Counted from the stretch's first letter, positions 17,780 through 29,351 are shown. The stretch: 64,000 bases of DNA from an uncultured Bacillota bacterium (GCA_949291945.1 CASEXH010000008.1:38056-102055); one strand, 5' to 3'. Translations and numbers: made by a program. The notes: a model not told the origin generated them from the letters alone.

Positions 17780-18749
17780 ACATATCCCTTACCCTTTCCC
17801 GGATAGAATCATCAGAAAAACCATTCTGCTTTCCTGACAAGATGATTCGTACCGTTTTGATCTCATTTAACCTGGCCAGCACATAAGCCACCAGAGGCCC
17901 TACAGAAAACACCTCGTACTTCTGAGGCTGCATGTCCTGCATCAGACGGTTATCACACCACCGTTCAAAGGCTGAGGGTGACTCTGCGATAGCCTGACCT
18001 CCCTGGGCATAGGCTGTACCTGCCAAATACTCTGTTACCGCTTCCATGCCCCCTGCGGCAGCCCTGGCAAGCTGGTCCACATTTAATGATTCGCATTCTG
18101 CCATTGCACGCTTCATAAACTCTACGGTCTTCCCGGTTTTCTGAGAGCGGACCGCAATACGGATATCCGCCACTGCCACGATAGACTCTGCATAATCCTT
18201 GATGATCTTATCCTTTGCCTTCCGGCCGGCCTGATAAATAGCATTCAGGGCTGCCCGGTCTATGATCACATCGCAGAGCTGACCGTCTCTGGTATGGAGA
18301 AGGGCCTCGTAAGCTTCCCTGGCCGCTTCTGCCATATTTTCCGGAAGCCGTGAAAATTCTTTATTCTGAATGATCTCCAGCATTTCCTGGGGGGAAATAC
18401 TGGTATCCTCATAGTAAATATTCACAGGCCTGCTTCCTTCCGGTGTGCAGGCTTCTTTTATGGCAGCTTTCAGATTGTGGAAAAGATTGGGATAAGAAAG
18501 CACATCAAACACCGACATGTCTACCCCCATTTCCCGGATTGTCTCCCAGGTCTTCTCTTCCTCTCTGGTCAGCATTGCCTCTGGATCGCCGGATGTTTCC
18601 TGGTCACCCCAGCCTTTTTCCTCCAGTACCTGGATGCATTCTTCCTCGGTGGCACAGCCGATAAGCTGGTCGATCACCGCCTGATTAAACAGCTTCGTCT
18701 CCAAAGCCCGTATCCGGGCAACCGCATAAGTATAGTTGGCATTACTCAA
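17772..18749 (-). CDS. ntpC: V-type ATP synthase/ATPase subunit C (rotor adaptor to the c-ring)
   Basis: The product is 325 residues, all helical, beginning NANYTYAVARIRALETKLF, as in V/A-ATPase subunit C (subunit d in eukaryotes), which forms the socket joining the D/F shaft to the membrane ring. The start is a TTG at 18749 with GGAGGAATCAAT directly before it; no ATG is well placed. Confidence 0.95.
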   Translation of the reverse strand: MSNANYTYAVARIRALETKLFNQAVIDQLIGCATEEECIQVLEEKGWGDQETSGDPEAMLTREEEKTWETIREMGVDMSVFDVLSYPNLFHNLKAAIKEACTPEGSRPVNIYYEDTSISPQEMLEIIQNKEFSRLPENMAEAAREAYEALLHTRDGQLCDVIIDRAALNAIYQAGRKAKDKIIKDYAESIVAVADIRIAVRSQKTGKTVEFMKRAMAECESLNVDQLARAAAGGMEAVTEYLAGTAYAQGGQAIAESPSAFERWCDNRLMQDMQPQKYEVFSVGPLVAYVLARLNEIKTVRIILSGKQNGFSDDSIRERVRDMYV

Positions 18750-18776
18750 ATTGATTCCTCCTTCTGCGGTTCCCGC

Positions 18777-19370
18777 TCATGAAAATAATATTTTATGAAC
18801 CTCATCTGAAAGTTCATCTTTTCTGGAATTAAACATTGCCCGAAAGCTGCAGTTTTCTTCAATCCCCCCATATATCAGAACAAATCCGCCGCTCATTTTC
18901 CGGGGTTCTTTAGAAAGGACCAATGTTCCTCCGTTCTTTTCAGCAATCTCCTGAATTTCTTTTTCAAAGCCTTCCGGCATACGATCCAGATCCTTTTTTG
19001 AAAAGCAGATTTCTCCCGCCTGGCCGGCTGCATATTTTCCAAGCATTTTTCGTATGATCCCAAAATAGGTATCTTTATCAGCCTCTACCAGAGTGTGATA
19101 GGCTTTTTCAAGAATCTGGGCAATGATCTCCTGCTTAGCTTCCAGAAGTACCTGTCTTTTCTGAAGAGCACAGGAAGACAGGGCCCGCTCCTCAATATTT
19201 TTCACCTCTGTTCTGGATTTCTCCAGGATCCGGCTGCTTTTCTCCTGAGCTGCTTTACCGGCTTCTTCTTTCATCTCCTGGGCTTCGCTTCTAGCCTGCT
19301 CCAGGATCTCGTCTGCACTCCTTCGGGCTTCATCAAGAATCTGGCTCTGCATTTTTTCCAATCCAGTCAT
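18777..19370 (-). CDS. ntpE: V-type ATP synthase/ATPase subunit E (peripheral stalk)
   Basis: The product is 197 residues. A long N-terminal helix of about 100 residues rich in Ala, Glu and Lys (ADEILEQARSEAQEMKEEAG) is followed by the globular C-terminal domain, as in subunit E. It pairs with the G-type subunit at 22042-22350 to make the peripheral stalks that hold the A3B3 head. It is separated from subunit K by 130 nt. Confidence 0.93.
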   Translation of the reverse strand: MTGLEKMQSQILDEARRSADEILEQARSEAQEMKEEAGKAAQEKSSRILEKSRTEVKNIEERALSSCALQKRQVLLEAKQEIIAQILEKAYHTLVEADKDTYFGIIRKMLGKYAAGQAGEICFSKKDLDRMPEGFEKEIQEIAEKNGGTLVLSKEPRKMSGGFVLIYGGIEENCSFRAMFNSRKDELSDEVHKILFS

Positions 19371-19500
19371 TTTCTCAATCTCCCTTTCCTGAACTTTTCT
19401 TTTTAAAACTGTAACGGTTCAGCCATACAACTCGGATCCGCAGCCAGCGCTGCTTTTCCGCTGCCGGCTCTGCTAAATCTTCGCTTATGGCCAAGACGAC

Positions 19501-22007
<2,507 letters not shown>

Positions 22008-22041
22008 ACTTGCATCCCTCCTTTATCGATGGTCTTTCCTC

Positions 22042-22350
22042 TTACAGCAGTTTCTGGATAACACCTTCTACTGCTGTTTTCTCCAGCTCCCCGGCCTTTG
22101 CTTTCAACTGGCCGGCTTCTTCATCCGCCGCCTTCTTTGCCGCCTCCAGTTTTTGGTCTGCAGCTTTCCGGGCTTCTTGGAGAGCTTCTTCTGCCCTTTC
22201 CTGGGCTTTCGCAATCGTCTCGTTTTCGATCTTCGCAGCTTCTTTTTTGGCATTTTCTCTTATTTCAGCAGCTTCTTTTTTGGCGTTTTCTACCAACTCT
22301 TCTGCCTTCTGCTCAGTATCTTTGATTGCCTGGATCGTGTCTTTTACCAA
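22042..22350 (-). CDS. ntpF: V-type ATPase subunit G/H (peripheral stalk partner of E)
   Basis: The product is 102 residues, almost wholly a coiled coil of Glu/Lys/Ala heptads (KAEELVENAKKEAAEIREN and similar), as expected for the stalk partner of subunit E. The start is taken as TTG at 22350 with AAGGTGG upstream; the frame is open further back but would run through the promoter. It is the first gene of the operon. Confidence 0.88.
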   Translation of the reverse strand: MVKDTIQAIKDTEQKAEELVENAKKEAAEIRENAKKEAAKIENETIAKAQERAEEALQEARKAADQKLEAAKKAADEEAGQLKAKAGELEKTAVEGVIQKLL

Positions 22351-22375
22351 AATATCACCACCTTCATATAATTTG

Positions 22376-22404
22376 ATATTACTATGAATTGTATATTTTG
22401 TCAA
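22376..22404 (-). promoter_or_regulatory. Promoter of the V-ATPase operon
   Basis: TTGACA (22404-22399), a 17-nt spacer and TAATAT (22381-22376) on the minus strand place transcription start near 22370, only about 20 nt before the first start codon. Confidence 0.8.
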
Positions 22405-22472
22405 TTTATTAACAATTTTTTTTATATTTTTCGCTATTATTATACCATTTTTTCGGCTTTTTACACACAAAA

Positions 22473-22506
22473 AGAAGAGACTGCCGATTATCCGTCAGTC
22501 TCTTCT
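22473..22506 (-). terminator. Terminator of the substrate-binding lipoprotein gene
   Basis: AGAAGAGACTG (22473-22483) and CAGTCTCTTCT (22496-22506) form a perfect 11-bp stem followed on the minus strand by TTTTTGTG. Confidence 0.9.
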
Positions 22507-22529
22507 AGTCATTCTGCATATTTTAGTTA

Positions 22530-23771
22530 TCAGCCGTAAAAATAGCTGCTGTATTCTTCATTCTCTATATTGCTGCTGTCGATCCATTGAAAACTGGTAT
22601 TGATAAAAGTATCAACTGTCAGCCCCAGATCCGCCCGAACTCCGGCGATTACCGCCGCATAACCCATACCATATGGATTTTGGGCAATAAATCCAATCTG
22701 AGTACCGTTTTCTACCGCATTGCGCTGTACTTCCCCGGAATCAAATCCCACTATTACGAGTTCTTTACCTGAAGCGTCAGTCGCACTCAGCACAGCTTCT
22801 GAAGCTGCCTCATTAGTACAAAAATATCCCTCTATATCCGGATACAGGGTGAATACCGCATCTGCCATTTTTTCCATAGTAAAATCCTCATTTTCATGAG
22901 AGATATTCACGATTTCTATATTGGGATGATTCTTTGTGATCTCATCGGTAAATCCTTTTTCTCTGTCCTGGCTTGTCTGGGCACTCTCTGTATGGGTCAT
23001 TACAGCAATCTGCCCGTCATCTCCCACAGCTTCCGCCAGTTTTCTCGCTGCCTCCGCTCCTGCCTCATAGTTATCTGTAGCACACAAAGCTGAGACAGGT
23101 CCGTTTTCCACTCCAGAATCTATCATGATCACAGGAATATCATTTTCTGCCGCCATCTCCAGCTGTGCCTCGCAAGACTGTCTGTCAATGGCTGCAATAC
23201 AGAGGATTGAAGGATTTTCTGAAAGAACGGTATCGATCAGATCTATCTGCTTCTCTACATCTGTATCATCTGCAGGTCCGTCAAAAGATACTGTAATCTG
23301 ATCTTCTCCCGTATAGCCCATTTTTTCATTAAGCGCCTGAACTCCGTCTTCTATACCGGACCGTACTGTGGTCCAGAAGTCATCTCTGGTACTTTTCAAT
23401 ACCACAGCAATCCTGCTTCCCGGTTCCGGATTCAAATCCTCAAGTGAAGTATAATCCACGGTTCCTGCCTGGTCTTTCAGTACGGACATAGCCAAATCTT
23501 CTGACATGTTCCGGCCCTGTTCCCCTCCCTGAGAAGCATCCGTTTCCCCTTGGCCACTCTCCTGCTGATCCTGGTTATCCTCTTCCTGAACCTCCTGGCT
23601 GGCCTCATTTTCTGTCTCCTGGTCTTCTGACTGGGACTCCTGATCTGTTTTATTCTCTTCTGCCGCAGTATTTTCTCCGGAACTGCCGGTTCCCTCTTCC
23701 CTTCCTGCGCAGCCGCTGATCATTCCTGTGGTCAGCATGATACACAGAAAGACTGCTATCGCCTTCTTCAT
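22530..23771 (-). CDS. Sugar-type ABC substrate-binding lipoprotein (Peripla_BP_4), orphan
   Basis: The product is 413 residues. A lipoprotein signal with lipobox ISGC ends at Cys21. About 65 residues of Glu/Gln/Asp/Ser-rich linker follow, then a periplasmic-binding-protein fold of the ribose/galactose type (SRIAVVLKSTRDDFWTTVRSG, VIMIDSGV, LVIVGFDSG). It would capture a sugar or similar ligand at the cell surface. No permease or ATPase gene is adjacent: it has its own promoter and terminator. It may therefore be a sensor feeding a distant system or may share a transporter. Confidence 0.88.
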   Translation of the reverse strand: MKKAIAVFLCIMLTTGMISGCAGREEGTGSSGENTAAEENKTDQESQSEDQETENEASQEVQEEDNQDQQESGQGETDASQGGEQGRNMSEDLAMSVLKDQAGTVDYTSLEDLNPEPGSRIAVVLKSTRDDFWTTVRSGIEDGVQALNEKMGYTGEDQITVSFDGPADDTDVEKQIDLIDTVLSENPSILCIAAIDRQSCEAQLEMAAENDIPVIMIDSGVENGPVSALCATDNYEAGAEAARKLAEAVGDDGQIAVMTHTESAQTSQDREKGFTDEITKNHPNIEIVNISHENEDFTMEKMADAVFTLYPDIEGYFCTNEAASEAVLSATDASGKELVIVGFDSGEVQRNAVENGTQIGFIAQNPYGMGYAAVIAGVRADLGLTVDTFINTSFQWIDSSNIENEEYSSYFYG

Positions 23772-23820
23772 GCTATTACCCTGCCTTTACATGTTTATCT
23801 TTAGGTTCAACTACGTCTTC

Positions 23821-23848
23821 ATTATACACGAAACTTTTTATTAGTCCA
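23821..23848 (-). promoter_or_regulatory. Promoter of the substrate-binding lipoprotein gene
   Basis: TGGACT (23848-23843) and a perfect TATAAT (23826-23821) are 16 nt apart on the minus strand, about 50 nt before the ATG. Confidence 0.55.
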
Positions 23849-23907
23849 GAATATTTCATATTGTTTATAAATTTTTATTAAAATCTTAGAAAAGTTTTTG
23901 TTATTTA

Positions 23908-24945
23908 TTATGCTAAAAGCAAATCCCATTCTTTGAAGATTCCGTATAAAAGTAAAGCAGACAGAGGCCCCAGTATAAACCCGAATCCGCCATAAATAAC
24001 TACTCCCAAGTATACCGAAAGTAAGGTCAGAAGAGGGGAAAGTCCCACATGATTTCCCACCAGCCTGGGCTCCAGAATCTGTCGTACTCCTGCCGTAACT
24101 ACATACAGAAGGAAAAGTCCTGCTCCCATAAAAGTCTCTCCCTGAAAGAGGAGCAGTATCCCAGCCGGTATAAGGAAAGTCCCTGTTCCCAGCACCGGCA
24201 ATGCATCCAATACCCCCACTGCCAGCCCCAGCCCCAGAAAATATGGAATTTTCAACATCCATAAGCCTGCCACACAAAGTATACAGATCAGGCCTGTGAT
24301 TTTCACCTGGGCTTTCAGATATCCCTTCATCCCCACCAGCAATTCTCTCCCCAGATTTTTCGCTTTTTGGTAAAAACTGAACTTTTTTAAAATTTTCCGT
24401 ATTTTTTCTCTTTCCTGAAGGAATAAGATTGCAGAAACGATCCCTATAATAAATATTCCCAGAATTACCACGCATCCCCTTACTGAATCCATTGCCCGTT
24501 CCATATTGATACCGTCCTCCAGCAAATACTTCTGAAATTCTCCTGCCTGTCTGAAAATATATTCCCTGCTTTCTGCCGCCGGTATTCCGATAATCCGTTC
24601 TACCCCTTGGCAGCACTGCCCTACCAGCTCTGCCGCCTCCGCTTTTAATCGAGGATAATATTTTATGCATTCGCCGATTTTTCCCGTTAGATACTCAGCA
24701 CTTAAAAGAAGCAGCCCAACTCCCATAACCGTGATAGTCAAAATAAAAAATGCCCCAAATCCGCTTTCTTTAATGTGCAGCCTTCTGCTCCACTTTCGAC
24801 CTGCCATATATCGGGCCAGAGGATGAACTGCTTCCGCCAGGATCCATCCCAGCAGAAAAGGGAGCATCACAGGAAAGACATATTTCATGCCTAATATAAC
24901 TCCTGCAATAACTCCCATCTGCAAAACAAATCTTTTTATTTTCAT
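23908..24945 (-). CDS. AI-2E family membrane protein, YtvI-like
   Basis: The product is 345 residues with seven to eight predicted transmembrane helices in the AI-2E/PerM arrangement: an N-terminal pair of helices, a soluble helical region around 75-150, and the C-terminal motifs LDALPVLGTGTFLIPAG and EPRLVGNHVGLSPLLTLLSV. YtvI is the sporulation-associated member in Bacillus; other members export small molecules or act in Na+/H+ exchange. The exact role here cannot be read from sequence. It stands about 50 nt downstream of the pseudouridine synthase and could share its transcript. Confidence 0.88.
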   Translation of the reverse strand: MKIKRFVLQMGVIAGVILGMKYVFPVMLPFLLGWILAEAVHPLARYMAGRKWSRRLHIKESGFGAFFILTITVMGVGLLLLSAEYLTGKIGECIKYYPRLKAEAAELVGQCCQGVERIIGIPAAESREYIFRQAGEFQKYLLEDGINMERAMDSVRGCVVILGIFIIGIVSAILFLQEREKIRKILKKFSFYQKAKNLGRELLVGMKGYLKAQVKITGLICILCVAGLWMLKIPYFLGLGLAVGVLDALPVLGTGTFLIPAGILLLFQGETFMGAGLFLLYVVTAGVRQILEPRLVGNHVGLSPLLTLLSVYLGVVIYGGFGFILGPLSALLLYGIFKEWDLLLA

Positions 24946-24997
24946 CTAACCCTCACCCCACTTCTCTTTTTTCTTAGTATAGGGAAAGGTAAAATAC

Positions 24998-25678
24998 TTA
25001 TACTATAGGAAAATTACCATCCGGTTTTACCTGAAATTCCATCTTTTTCCCTGTCACAGGATGATAAAAAGATAATCGGCTGGCGCAAAGCCCTATCTCC
25101 TGCCACTGTCCTTTTCCAGATTCCTTTTCATTATATTTCGTATCTCCCAGAATAGGCCATCCGGCATGAGCAAGCTGAGCCCGGATCTGATGATGCCTGC
25201 CAGTCTTTAAATGGATCTCCAGCAGACTGCATCCAGCTTCCGTCTTTAATACTTTATATTCTAATACAGCTTTTCTGCTGTTTTTTGTCTTATTTTCAAC
25301 AATTCTTGACAAATTGCTTCCCGTAACCTTTTCCATCTGATTTTCCAGTATTCCTTCATCTCTTTCCGGAACTCCCTGGACACAAGCCAAATAAATTTTC
25401 TCCATTTCATTTTTTTGTATTTCTTCGCTGAGCCTGGCCCCACTTTTCTGATTCTTTCCAAATACCAGGATTCCCTGGACCGGCTGATCCAGTCGATGGA
25501 TAACTGCCAGATAGGGCTTTTCTCCCTTTGCTGCCAGATAATTTTTCAGCATATTCTCCATATCCATCATTCCGATTCTTCTTGTCTGAACCGGAAGGCC
25601 CCCTGGCTTCCTGCATACAAGAATATCTTTATCCTCATATAATATTATGTCTTCTGCCTTTAATCTATCTATTCCCAT
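24998..25678 (-). CDS. RluA-family RNA pseudouridine synthase
   Basis: The product is 226 residues. It has the catalytic-loop motif HRLDQPVQG with the Asp nucleophile, followed by the LKTGRHHQIRAQLAHAGWPI motif shared by RluA/RluC/RluD-type enzymes. No S4 domain is present, so it belongs to the short RluA-like group; the target uridine in rRNA or tRNA is unknown. The ATG at 25678 with AGAGGAAC upstream is preferred over an open extension that runs into the putative ncRNA 3' end. Confidence 0.92.
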   Translation of the reverse strand: MGIDRLKAEDIILYEDKDILVCRKPGGLPVQTRRIGMMDMENMLKNYLAAKGEKPYLAVIHRLDQPVQGILVFGKNQKSGARLSEEIQKNEMEKIYLACVQGVPERDEGILENQMEKVTGSNLSRIVENKTKNSRKAVLEYKVLKTEAGCSLLEIHLKTGRHHQIRAQLAHAGWPILGDTKYNEKESGKGQWQEIGLCASRLSFYHPVTGKKMEFQVKPDGNFPIV

Positions 25679-25710
25679 AGTTCCTCTTATACGAATATTT
25701 TTTTCACAAA

Positions 25711-26666
25711 GGAACAACCGTCATATCATCAATTCTTTTCCGATACAACGGTTGTCCTAATGCTCTTCTTTATTCAATTTTCAAACCTCGTTTTCTTGTT
25801 TTCTTTCTTGATATTTAATCTTAAAGATATTTTTTTTATTCAGTATCAATATACTTTAAATTGATGCTTTATTAAATTTTCTCTAAGATAACTATCATTT
25901 TCTAATGGTTTTTAGTTTCCATTTTTCTTTACTGTACTTATTGTAATCCCCTTTTATAAATTCTATCTAGAATCTATCGAAAGTTTTATATCAATCTCTA
26001 TATAGGATAATAAAAAGTTTCCAACAAATTGTTCGGCTGTTTGTTTTTCAAGTATTTCTTTATATATTTCTTATCAGTATATCGAATCTTCTTCCTTAAG
26101 ATTCTCGAATACAACAGGCTTATTTCTACGAATACAACTCATCATATTTTATTATCTTCTCAACTTCTATATACTTTCAAATGATATATAAATACTTTAC
26201 TTTTTTAGAATATATTTCTTTACATATATTCTAAAATCTTTTTATTACTTTTGTGGTAAATATTCAATATGAGGACATCTTTGATATATTCACCTGAAAC
26301 TTTTTATCCTATCTGTCTGCAATTTAAAGGATTTTTCTCTTCAATCTTTATTTCAGGTCTTTCTTTAGGGGAGTAATGTCTTACCACTCTCATATTGATA
26401 ATTTGATTCATCCGTTCCCATTGGACTAAACCTCCTTATCTTTATTTCCAAAAACCTTTACCAAAACACCTTAACTTTGTTTCCTCGGAAGATTAACTTT
26501 TAATTATTATTTACAGGTCTTATTTTGTATTCTCCATACACCTAAAGTTCTGTAAATAGCAATTACTTTTTAATCTTGATTCCTTGTGGCCATCTTCAAA
26601 ATTGATTTCTCGTTTCGAATTCTGAAATGGTTATGAAGTTTTTTGATTTGGTGTTTTGTTTTTGTT
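25711..26666 (-). ncRNA. Candidate large structured non-coding RNA (~950 nt), class not recognised
   Basis: This stretch has no ORF of 60 codons on either strand and is far more AT-rich than its neighbours. A consensus minus-strand promoter (26701-26673) points into it. In RNA order, helices are: AAGATTAA/TTAATCTT (26577-26570 with 26496-26489), enclosing TATTTACAG/CTGTAAATA (26558-26550 with 26516-26508), enclosing TGTAT/ATACA (26540-26526); ACCTGAAA/TTTCAGGT (26358-26351 with 26299-26292); a 17-bp long-range helix with a 3-nt bulge (26312-26296 with 26021-26002); a 13-bp hairpin (26236-26203); and hairpins at 26104-26084 and 25865-25845. Near the 3' end, arms at 25757-25748 and 25721-25711 can close. 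Size and style recall the OLE, GOLLD and ROOL RNAs, but I cannot assign a class. A very long leader of the rluA-like gene is the main alternative. Confidence 0.55.
26365..26421 (-). CDS. Possible 18-codon ORF inside the putative ncRNA
   Basis: A perfect AAGGAGG (26437-26431) stands 9 nt before an ATG that opens MGTDESNYQYESGKTLLP and then stops. It is the only strong ribosome binding site plus start in the 1-kb region. It could be a leader peptide or a chance match in a purine-rich structured RNA. Confidence 0.2.
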   Translation of the reverse strand: MGTDESNYQYESGKTLLP

Positions 26667-26672
26667 GATATT

Positions 26673-26701
26673 ATAATACAACATAGCTCTTAATTTGTCA
26701 A
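26673..26701 (-). promoter_or_regulatory. Promoter of the putative large ncRNA
   Basis: Perfect TTGACA (26701-26696), a 17-nt spacer and TATTAT (26678-26673) lie on the minus strand. Transcription would start near 26666 with no protein gene for almost 1 kb. Confidence 0.75.
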
Positions 26702-26741
26702 CCTATTTTTTGAAAAAACTTTTATTTTTTTATTTCATTTG

Positions 26742-26776
26742 TTTCCATTTAATTTATGCTGTAAATTAAATGGAAA
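26742..26776. repeat. Perfect 15-bp palindrome upstream of the ncRNA promoter
   Basis: TTTCCATTTAATTTA (26742-26756) and TAAATTAAATGGAAA (26762-26776) flank a 5-nt loop. Neither strand has a U-tract directly after it, so it is not a plain terminator; a protein-binding dyad or element end is possible. Confidence 0.8.
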
Positions 26777-26890
26777 TATATAAATTATATATACAATTAT
26801 AGCATTTTAATACAATACCATCTGCTCTGCAACACCATATATTACAGCCGAAAATCATTGCATTCTTGGAAAGACAATAAGAACAGAAAG

Positions 26891-26946
26891 GCCGCCGCAT
26901 AAGGCCGGCAAAAAGATAGTCCTTTCCTGCGGCCTTATGCGGCGGC
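26891..26946 (-). terminator. Hairpin after the aconitase-like hydratase gene
   Basis: GCCGCCGCATAAGGCCG (26890s-26907) and CGGCCTTATGCGGCGGC (26930-26946) are a perfect 17-bp inverted repeat with a 22-nt loop, 50 nt after the stop codon. The minus strand after it is U-rich but interrupted (CTTTCTGTTCTT). Confidence 0.75.
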
Positions 26947-26995
26947 TTCGTCAGCACTGACTGTCCGGCAGCTTCTGCCTCACTCAGCACAGAAC

Positions 26996-29290
26996 TTATT
27001 TCCCTGATCTGTAGTAATTGATCAGACAGCCTTCCAAAATGATCTCTCTCTCATCTTCTGTCATATCACCCAGACCTAAAGTAAACTCTTTCAGAGTATC
27101 TCCTACTGTATAGGCTTTGATTTCTTTTCTTCCTTCTTCCACAGCTTTGCGGATATCGGGAATAAACAAATAATCTCCTTTCTTAAAGGGAAGCTCTCCT
27201 TCCTGGATCAGGAATGGAAGCATACCCCAGTTGATCAGATTAGAACGGTAACGTTTTGTGGCGTATTCATTGGCGATGTTTGCCCAGCCTCCCAATACCT
27301 TCTGGCAAGAAGCAGCCTGTTCTCTGGCGGAACCGTCTCCCGGCTTCACTGCGAAGATGGTGCTTCCTACTCCGGTATTCTCTCTATTCATATCCGGATA
27401 AGATTCTTTAATCTTATCCCACACAGGTTTCAGCTCGGTCAGGGCACATGCCGGGCACTCTCCTGCCTCTCTGGCTTTTTCGGCCTCCTGCACCTCTTTG
27501 GCAAGTCCCACATAAGCCGGATCCTTTCTGGAAAGGGCAAATTCGGCCAGCTTCAGCGGATTAGAGCGATAAGAAGATGTCTCACCTGACGGAATGAGCT
27601 CGTCTGTGGTGGTTACCGGATCATGGATCTCAGATACAACCTTCAGCACCAGATTGTCTGTAAGTCCCGGCATTTCCGGCCAGTCTTTGATATTAGGACC
27701 AAACTGGATCTCCACTGTAGGATCTGCTTTGCCTTTACTGTCAAACACACGGTTTTCATAGATCGTTTTATCAAAGTAGTATTGAGGATGTCTATATTCT
27801 CCTGCAAATTCTGTAGCCGGTGTAAGCTGTCCTTTGTTTGCTGCTGTAGCGGCAATGGAACGGGCATCCATAAGTGCCACAGAAGAAATCTGTCCATTCT
27901 GGATCTTGGAACCTTCTCTGTTCGGGAAGTTTCTGGTTGAATGGCGGATACTCAGAGCGTTATTGGCAGGTGTGTCTCCTGCGCCGAAGCATGGGCCGCA
28001 GAATGCAGTCTTTACTACAGCGCCGGTCTCGATCAGATCGGCCAGTACGCCGTTTTTGGCCAGTTCCATATAGATCGGAGTGCTGGCAGGATAAATACTC
28101 AGTGTAAATGCATCGTATCCTATGCTGGATCCCCGAAGGATATCTGCTGCGTCACAGATATTCTCAAATCCGCCTCCGGCACAGCCGGCAATGATACCCT
28201 GCTCTACGTAAAGCTTTCCGTCTCTGACTTTATCCTTCAAAGTATACGGAATCTTTCCATCCAGGCTGATCTGAGCCTTCTTCTCCACATCATCCAGGAT
28301 ATCCATAAGGTTTGCATTCAGTTCTTCGATGGTATAGGTATTGCTTGGATGGAAAGGCATAGCGATCATCGGGCGGATCTTGTCCAGTTCCACATGTACC
28401 AGGCCGTCATAATAAGTCACTTCTCCAGGATTCAGCTCCTTATACTCCTGGCTTCTGCCATGGATGGCATAAAAATCTTTAATAGCGTTGTCTGTCTTCC
28501 AGATGGAAGAGAGGCAGGTAGTCTCTGTGGTCATAACGTCCACACCGATCCTAAAATCTGCGCTCAGGTTATCCACGCCCGGTCCCACAAACTCCATTAC
28601 TTTGTTCTTCACATAGCCATTTGCAAAAACGGCTCCGATGATGGCAAGTGCCACATCCTGAGGGCCTACGCCGGGAACAGGTTTTCCTGTCATGTAAATA
28701 CCCACTACCTCGGGACATTTAATGTCATAAGTTCTTCCCAGAAGCTGCTTTACAAGCTCCGGTCCCCCTTCTCCCATAGCCATGGTTCCAAGAGCGCCAT
28801 AACGGGTATGGCTGTCAGATCCCAGGATCATCTTGCCGCCCTCAGCCAGCATTTCTCTGGCAAACTGATGGATAACTGCCTGATGAGGTGGAACGTAAAC
28901 ACCCCCGTAGCGTTTTGCACAGGTCAGTCCAAACATATGGTCATCCTCGTTGATAGTTCCCCCTACTGCACACAAAGAGTTATGACAGTTGGTCAGTACG
29001 TAAGGAATAGGGAATTTCTCCAGCCCTGAAGCTCTGGCTGTCTGAATGATTCCTACGAAAGTAATATCATGAGAAGTCAGCTTATCAAATTTAATTTTCA
29101 GCTCTTCCATATTTCCGGAAGTATTATGATCCTTTAAGATGGAATAAGCAATAGTATTCTTAGCAGCCTCCTTTTTTTCCGGAGCTTTCTTGCCATATTT
29201 ATTCTGAATCATTTCTCCGGCCTGAGGGCTGTCGGGAAGCACTTCTTTGCCGTCGATCAGCCATGCACCGCCGTCGTATAATTTTATCAT
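26996..29290 (-). CDS. Aconitase-superfamily hydratase (YbhJ-like)
   Basis: The product is 764 residues and has the aconitase fold. The 4Fe-4S ligands are visible as [10 protein letters not shown] (one Cys) and [10 protein letters not shown] (two Cys), and [12 protein letters not shown] is the conserved active-site segment. The order of the domains and the C-terminal swivel ([14 protein letters not shown]) match the YbhJ-type hydratases rather than AcnA or LeuC. It would add or remove water on a di- or tricarboxylic acid; citrate/isocitrate is likely but not certain. The ATG at 29290 is preferred because GGAGGAAAAGATC precedes it. It is monocistronic, with its own promoter, and lies just downstream of a CdaR-type regulator. 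Confidence 0.88.
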   Translation of the reverse strand: MIKLYDGGAWLIDGKEVLPDSPQAGEMIQNKYGKKAPEKKEAAKNTIAYSILKDHNTSGNMEELKIKFDKLTSHDITFVGIIQTARASGLEKFPIPYVLTNCHNSLCAVGGTINEDDHMFGLTCAKRYGGVYVPPHQAVIHQFAREMLAEGGKMILGSDSHTRYGALGTMAMGEGGPELVKQLLGRTYDIKCPEVVGIYMTGKPVPGVGPQDVALAIIGAVFANGYVKNKVMEFVGPGVDNLSADFRIGVDVMTTETTCLSSIWKTDNAIKDFYAIHGRSQEYKELNPGEVTYYDGLVHVELDKIRPMIAMPFHPSNTYTIEELNANLMDILDDVEKKAQISLDGKIPYTLKDKVRDGKLYVEQGIIAGCAGGGFENICDAADILRGSSIGYDAFTLSIYPASTPIYMELAKNGVLADLIETGAVVKTAFCGPCFGAGDTPANNALSIRHSTRNFPNREGSKIQNGQISSVALMDARSIAATAANKGQLTPATEFAGEYRHPQYYFDKTIYENRVFDSKGKADPTVEIQFGPNIKDWPEMPGLTDNLVLKVVSEIHDPVTTTDELIPSGETSSYRSNPLKLAEFALSRKDPAYVGLAKEVQEAEKAREAGECPACALTELKPVWDKIKESYPDMNRENTGVGSTIFAVKPGDGSAREQAASCQKVLGGWANIANEYATKRYRSNLINWGMLPFLIQEGELPFKKGDYLFIPDIRKAVEEGRKEIKAYTVGDTLKEFTLGLGDMTEDEREIILEGCLINYYRSGK

Positions 29291-29322
29291 GATCTTTTCC
29301 TCCAATTTCACAGTTTTCTACT

Positions 29323-29351
29323 ATTATAAAATCTATTGATTTAAAAAGCAA
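29323..29351 (-). promoter_or_regulatory. Promoter of the hydratase gene
   Basis: TTGCTT (29351-29346), a 17-nt spacer and a perfect TATAAT (29328-29323) on the minus strand give a ~26-nt leader. Confidence 0.75.

Noticed and set aside
23822..24670. 282-codon minus-strand frame overlapping the AI-2E family gene
   Set aside because: It is Gly/Arg-rich low-quality translation in another frame of a clear membrane protein and has no motif.
25711..26701. Group II intron or decayed mobile element in the AT-rich gap
   Set aside because: I found no domain V-like motif, no reverse transcriptase or transposase remnant and no target-site duplication by eye; the promoter and nested helices fit an RNA gene better.
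26766..26990. 74-codon ORF on the minus strand after the hydratase gene
   Set aside because: It runs through the perfect 17-bp terminator-like hairpin, has no good ribosome binding site and an odd composition. It is most likely chance.
27941..29029. 362-codon frame opposite the hydratase gene
   Set aside because: It is an antisense shadow of a strongly conserved enzyme, with no ribosome binding site or recognisable motif.
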